Assembly (NCBI GenBank): GCA_964428175.1
Contig: CAYRXM010000178.1
Location: 1-8,762, forward strand
Source: CAYRXM01 sp964428175
Lineage (GTDB): Bacteria; Chloroflexota; Anaerolineae; JAFGEY01
Reading direction: 5' to 3'
Length of the DNA: 8,762 nucleotides
Shown: piece after piece, positions 6,003 through 8,762 of the stretch
How the letters are laid out: each line of letters opens with the position of its first letter
How positions within the stretch are numbered: position 1 is the first letter of the stretch
The notes under the pieces: model-generated
The model's database searches: none
The model's input: the letters and a program-made list of their open reading frames with translations, nothing else
What the model was told of the DNA's origin: nothing
Position numbers and translations under genes: made by a program

Positions 6003-8116
6003 AGCTTTTTGGCCTTGTCCAGCACGTTGCGCACCGTGCGCGTCAGCAAGGCCGAAGAAAACGGTTTTTGCACAAAGTTTGCGTCGGTGTGGTCGATGCC
6101 GTGGCGGGTGATGGTCTCGTCGGTATAGCCGGACATAAAGATGGTGCGCAGGTTGGGCCGCAGTTGCCGCAGTTGGACGATCAAATCTTTGCCGCTCAAC
6201 ACGCCGGGGATCACCACGTCGGCGATGACCAGTTCGATTGGCCCGGCATATTGCGCGCACAGGTCAAGCGCGGCCGCGGCGTCGGCGGCCTGGAGGACGG
6301 TGTAGCCGCTTTGTTGCAGGATGCGCTGGGCGAAAGATCTGACGGCATCTTCGTCTTCGACGAGCAAGATCGTCTCGCTGCCGGTGGCGAGGTCGGTGCT
6401 GTCGGTGTCTGGTTGGGGGGTTGCAGGCGTGTTTGAGGTGCTCGGCCAATAGATGCTTAGGGTTGTTCCCTGTTCGGGGGTGCTATCGACCTGGATGTGA
6501 CCGCCGCCTTGCCTGACGATGCCGTAAACTGTGGCCAGGCCAAGTCCGGTGCCCTGGCCTTTTTCTTTGGTGGTGAAAAACGGCTCAAAGAGGTGCGATT
6601 TGACTTCCTCGCTCATGCCAGCGCCGTTGTCGATGACCCGGAGCAGGACGTAATCGACCGGTTCGGCGTGTTCGACAAACCAGTGTGTGTCTGCATCCAG
6701 GCGCACATTTTGCGTCTGAACTCTGACCTGGCCGCCGGCGGGCATGGCGTCGCGGGCATTGATCACCAGGTTCATCACCACCTGCTCGATCTGGCTGTGG
6801 TCGGCCTGGATAGGTTTGAGTTCGGGATCGAATAGGGTGTCGAGGACGATGTCTTCGCCGATCAACCGCTGGATCATTTTCTGCATGTCGCCGATGACGG
6901 TGTTCAGGTCGAGCACGGTGGGTTGGGGGGTCTGCTTGCGGCTAAAGATCAACAACTGCCGGGTCAGGTTGATCGAGCGTTCGACGGCCTGGAGCACTTG
7001 CAGCACATCGTCGCGGCGCGGGTCGTTCTTGTCCAATTGCAGGAGCAGCAGTTCGGCATAGCCGGTGATGGCGGTGAGGTGGTTGTTGAAATCGTGGGCG
7101 ATGCCGCCGGCCAGCCGTCCAACGGCTTCCATCTTTTGTGCCTGAAGGAATTGGGCTTCAAAACGCTGGCGTGCCTGTTCCTGCTCGATGCTGTGCAGGG
7201 CAAAGGCGACGTCGTCGATCATTTCTATGAATAGTTCTTGTTCTTCCGCGTCGGCGGGGAAATCGGCCGGGGTGGCGACGCAGAGCACGCCGTATGTCTT
7301 GTGCGCGTAGGACAGCCGACCGATGAGCGTGCCCAGGTTGTTCTGTGGATTGAACAAGGGACAATTCCGGCATTCGGGAGTATCCGGCATTCTTGTGTGA
7401 ACCTGGTCGAGGGTCAAGGCCTGTTGCACGCAGGGCGGCAGGTGGGCGGGAGAGCGGTCCTGACTGCACTGCCGGATTGACGACAGGATGCTGCTGGACG
7501 GCCCGGCCTGGGCCATAATGATCGATTGGCCCACCGTCGGCCTGCACTGGGCATCGAGCAGAGCAACCCAGGCATTGACATAGCCGCGCGTTTGCACCAG
7601 GCTTTGGCAGGCTGCTTCGAGGAGGCGCTGTGGGTCTCGCTCACGGGTGATCAGCCGGTTGACGCTGCGGATGGCGTTGAGGACGGCGTTGAGGTGGGCG
7701 ATGCGTGCTTCGGCGTGACGTTTTTCGATAATGTGCTGCCATTCGCGCAGGGCGCGTTCGGCAATGTGGGGCATGTCGGCCAATGACTCGACCGATTTGA
7801 CCACGTAATCAAGCGCGCCGGCCTTGATCGCGTCGACGGCGACCTGCTCGTTGCCGTGGCTGGTCATTACGACGGTGGGGCAGCAGGGCGGATTTTGCAG
7901 ATGATCCAAGAGTTCGATGGCTTGCCCGTCGGGCAGCAGCCAGTCGGTGATCATCAGATCGAGATGTGTTTGGGCGTTGGAGTGATTGAGGACGAGTTTG
8001 GCCTGGGCAATGTTTTGGGCGATGACGAGTTCAACTGCCAGATCAGAGTCTTCAAAGGCGCGCCGGATCAGCTCGATGTGCGAAAACTCGTCTTCTACCA
8101 ACAAGAGCCTGATCAT
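5999..8116 (-). CDS. Hybrid sensor histidine kinase (REC-GAF-HisKA-HATPase-REC)
   Basis: This 705-residue soluble kinase has no transmembrane segment. Residues 1-125 are a complete receiver (Glu8/Asp9, phospho-acceptor Asp58 in ITDWLLPDG, Thr85, Lys107). After a short coiled-coil linker, residues 160-310 are GAF-like (GYVNAWVALLD, with a CRNCPL cysteine pair at 249/252). The HisKA dimerisation helix carries the phospho-histidine in GGIAHDFNNHL (His341). The HATPase domain shows the N box (VINARDAM, Asn453), G1 (DNGAG, 496-500), the F box (FEPFFTTK) and G2 (GTGLGLATV). Residues 580-700 are a second intact receiver (Asp633, Ser662, Lys684-Pro685). ATP-dependent autophosphorylation at His341, with transfer to Asp633 or to the separate receivers upstream, is the expected chemistry. 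The N-terminal receiver suggests it takes input from another kinase. GAGGG about eight bases before ATG 8116 supports the start. The signal is unknown. Confidence 0.93.
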   Translation of the reverse strand: MIRLLLVEDEFSHIELIRRAFEDSDLAVELVIAQNIAQAKLVLNHSNAQTHLDLMITDWLLPDGQAIELLDHLQNPPCCPTVVMTSHGNEQVAVDAIKAGALDYVVKSVESLADMPHIAERALREWQHIIEKRHAEARIAHLNAVLNAIRSVNRLITRERDPQRLLEAACQSLVQTRGYVNAWVALLDAQCRPTVGQSIIMAQAGPSSSILSSIRQCSQDRSPAHLPPCVQQALTLDQVHTRMPDTPECRNCPLFNPQNNLGTLIGRLSYAHKTYGVLCVATPADFPADAEEQELFIEMIDDVAFALHSIEQEQARQRFEAQFLQAQKMEAVGRLAGGIAHDFNNHLTAITGYAELLLLQLDKNDPRRDDVLQVLQAVERSINLTRQLLIFSRKQTPQPTVLDLNTVIGDMQKMIQRLIGEDIVLDTLFDPELKPIQADHSQIEQVVMNLVINARDAMPAGGQVRVQTQNVRLDADTHWFVEHAEPVDYVLLRVIDNGAGMSEEVKSHLFEPFFTTKEKGQGTGLGLATVYGIVRQGGGHIQVDSTPEQGTTLSIYWPSTSNTPATPQPDTDSTDLATGSETILLVEDEDAVRSFAQRILQQSGYTVLQAADAAAALDLCAQYAGPIELVIADVVIPGVLSGKDLIVQLRQLRPNLRTIFMSGYTDETITRHGIDHTDANFVQKPFSSALLTRTVRNVLDKAKKL

Positions 8117-8150
8117 CGTTTACCCTCGCCGTGATTCGACTTTGATTAAA

Positions 8151-8179
8151 ATGATACCACAAACGGGGCAAAAACTCAA
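8151..8179 (-). promoter_or_regulatory. Candidate promoter for the hybrid kinase
   Basis: On the minus strand TTGAGT (8174-8179) lies 17 bases from TATCAT (8151-8156), which matches 4/6 and 5/6 of the sigma70 hexamers. The -35 includes the TGA stop of the upstream response regulator (8176-8178). It lies in the 59-base spacer before the kinase, so the kinase may be transcribed both alone and by read-through. Confidence 0.5.
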
Positions 8180-8622
8180 CCTCTCCACGGCCGGCGGTTC
8201 CAGGCCAGCCAGTATAGGCCCAGATCGTTGATCAGTTTGGAGAATTTTTCAAAGTCGATTGGTTTGACCAGATAGCTGTTGGCGTGGCTCTCGTAGGCCA
8301 GGGTCAGGTCGCGTTCGGCCTCTGAGGTGGTGAGGATGACCACCGGGATGGCGAGCAATGCGGGGTCGTTTTTGATCTTTTGCAGGACTTGCAGCCCGCT
8401 GATTTTGGGCAGGCGTAGATCGAGCAGGATGATGTGCGGGCGGGGGCTGGTGGACGGATCGGCAAATTGTGCCCGCCGGCCGAGATAGTCTAACGCGGAT
8501 TCGCCGTCGATGACGTGATGGATTTTGTTGGCGATGCGATGCTCCTGAAAGTTGCGAATGACCATTTCGGCGTGCGCCGGGTTGTCTTCAACGAGCAGGA
8601 TGATCAGGGGTTCGCCTTTCAT
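8176..8622 (-). CDS. Single-domain response regulator, Rcp1-like
   Basis: This 148-residue stand-alone receiver has no output domain, like the Rcp1-type partners of phytochrome-like and hybrid kinases. It shows the acidic pair Glu12/Asp13 (VEDN), the phospho-acceptor Asp68 (ILLDLRLPKISG), Thr98/Thr99, and Lys120-Pro121 (LVKPIDF). The C-terminus, INDLGLYWLAWNRRP, is the typical end of this subfamily. The start is placed at ATG 8622 because AAGGAG lies six to seven bases upstream. The longer in-frame starts at 8640 and 8670 add residues not found in receivers, and their bases are used by the end of the preceding gene. Start and upstream stop overlap as TAATG, implying translational coupling. 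It is probably a phosphate carrier or sink in the same relay as the hybrid kinase downstream. Confidence 0.92.
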   Translation of the reverse strand: MKGEPLIILLVEDNPAHAEMVIRNFQEHRIANKIHHVIDGESALDYLGRRAQFADPSTSPRPHIILLDLRLPKISGLQVLQKIKNDPALLAIPVVILTTSEAERDLTLAYESHANSYLVKPIDFEKFSKLINDLGLYWLAWNRRPWRG

Positions 8623-8716
8623 TATGTCTCCTTGCGCCATTGATGACCACTGGCGTTCGCGTTCGTACATGGTGATTGGTTGAGCTCCAGCCAGTATAGT
8701 CCTAGATTGTGCATCA
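8622..8716 (-). CDS. Second Rcp1-like response regulator, last 31 residues only (5' part beyond contig end)
   Basis: Upstream of the complete regulator, a different frame reads LMHNLGLYWLELNQSP, then a polar tail of about 17 residues, to TAA at 8622-8624. It aligns residue by residue with LINDLGLYWLAWNRRP at the end of the downstream regulator, so this is the C-terminus of a paralogous receiver. The stop overlaps the next start codon by one base. The polar tail (CTNANASGHQWRKET) is longer than in the paralogue and contains the neighbour's ribosome-binding site. The rest of the gene is lost to adapter sequence and the contig edge. Confidence 0.8.
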
Positions 8717-8762
8717 AGATCGGAAGAGCGTCGTGTAGGGAAAGAGTGTAGGATAGGGTGTA
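8717..8762. other. Illumina adapter at contig end
   Basis: The sequence from 8717 starts AGATCGGAAGAGCGTCGTGT and continues through AGGGAAAGAGTGTA, the TruSeq universal adapter in reverse complement. The last dozen bases diverge from it, as expected for low-quality read ends. This is not genomic DNA. Confidence 0.96.

Noticed and set aside
8623..8670. Longer start (8670 or 8640) for the Rcp1-like regulator
   Set aside because: AAGGAG correctly spaced before ATG 8622, and use of the upstream bases by the end of another receiver gene, favour the short form.

Overview
The window is a moderately GC-rich bacterial draft-assembly fragment. Dense genes, consensus-like sigma70 promoters, a transcriptional T-box leader, heptamer tandem repeats and TPR/SH3-type membrane proteins would fit a Chloroflexota (Anaerolineae-like) genome. 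That placement is inference; no marker here settles it. Two 10-N scaffold gaps (4265-4274 and 5687-5696) and two stretches of Illumina TruSeq adapter (4241-4264 and 8717 to the end) show that it is unfinished. The adapter at the right edge means the real sequence stops at about 8716.

Layout: on the + strand, the C-terminal half of an EamA/DMT-type membrane transporter (2-523) converges on the only other product of the left region, a minus-strand membrane protein with an N-terminal TPR-like part and a C-terminal SH3-like part (539-1384). Everything to the right is also on the minus strand, so it reads from right to left. It starts with the tail of an Rcp1-type response regulator (8622-8716). 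This overlaps by one base (TAATG) a complete paralogue (8176-8622). Next comes a hybrid histidine kinase, REC-GAF-HisKA-HATPase-REC (5999-8116), with its own candidate promoter. A consensus promoter (TTGACA, 17 bp, TATAAT) then drives a long T-box leader, alaX (4877-5599, alanyl-tRNA-editing family) and ileS (1448-4806, isoleucyl-tRNA synthetase, broken by a gap). The ileS gene ends in a strong hairpin at 1401-1433.

How they work together: the two receivers and the hybrid kinase form a multi-step phosphorelay cassette with no DNA-binding output visible. The alaX-ileS operon is under T-box control. The candidate specifier codon is AUC (Ile), which fits ileS and suggests that uncharged tRNA-Ile switches on both the synthetase and the trans-editing-type protein. 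The leader carries two T-box/terminator modules separated by an assembly gap.

Most interesting points: the duplicated T-box module; an AlaX homologue placed in an apparently isoleucine-responsive operon; an IleRS whose HIGH and KMSKS signatures read HHAW and QMHKS; two palindromes accommodated in frame in variable loops of ileS; heptamer repeats between alaX and ileS; and a candidate promoter for a leaderless mRNA built into the ileS terminator.
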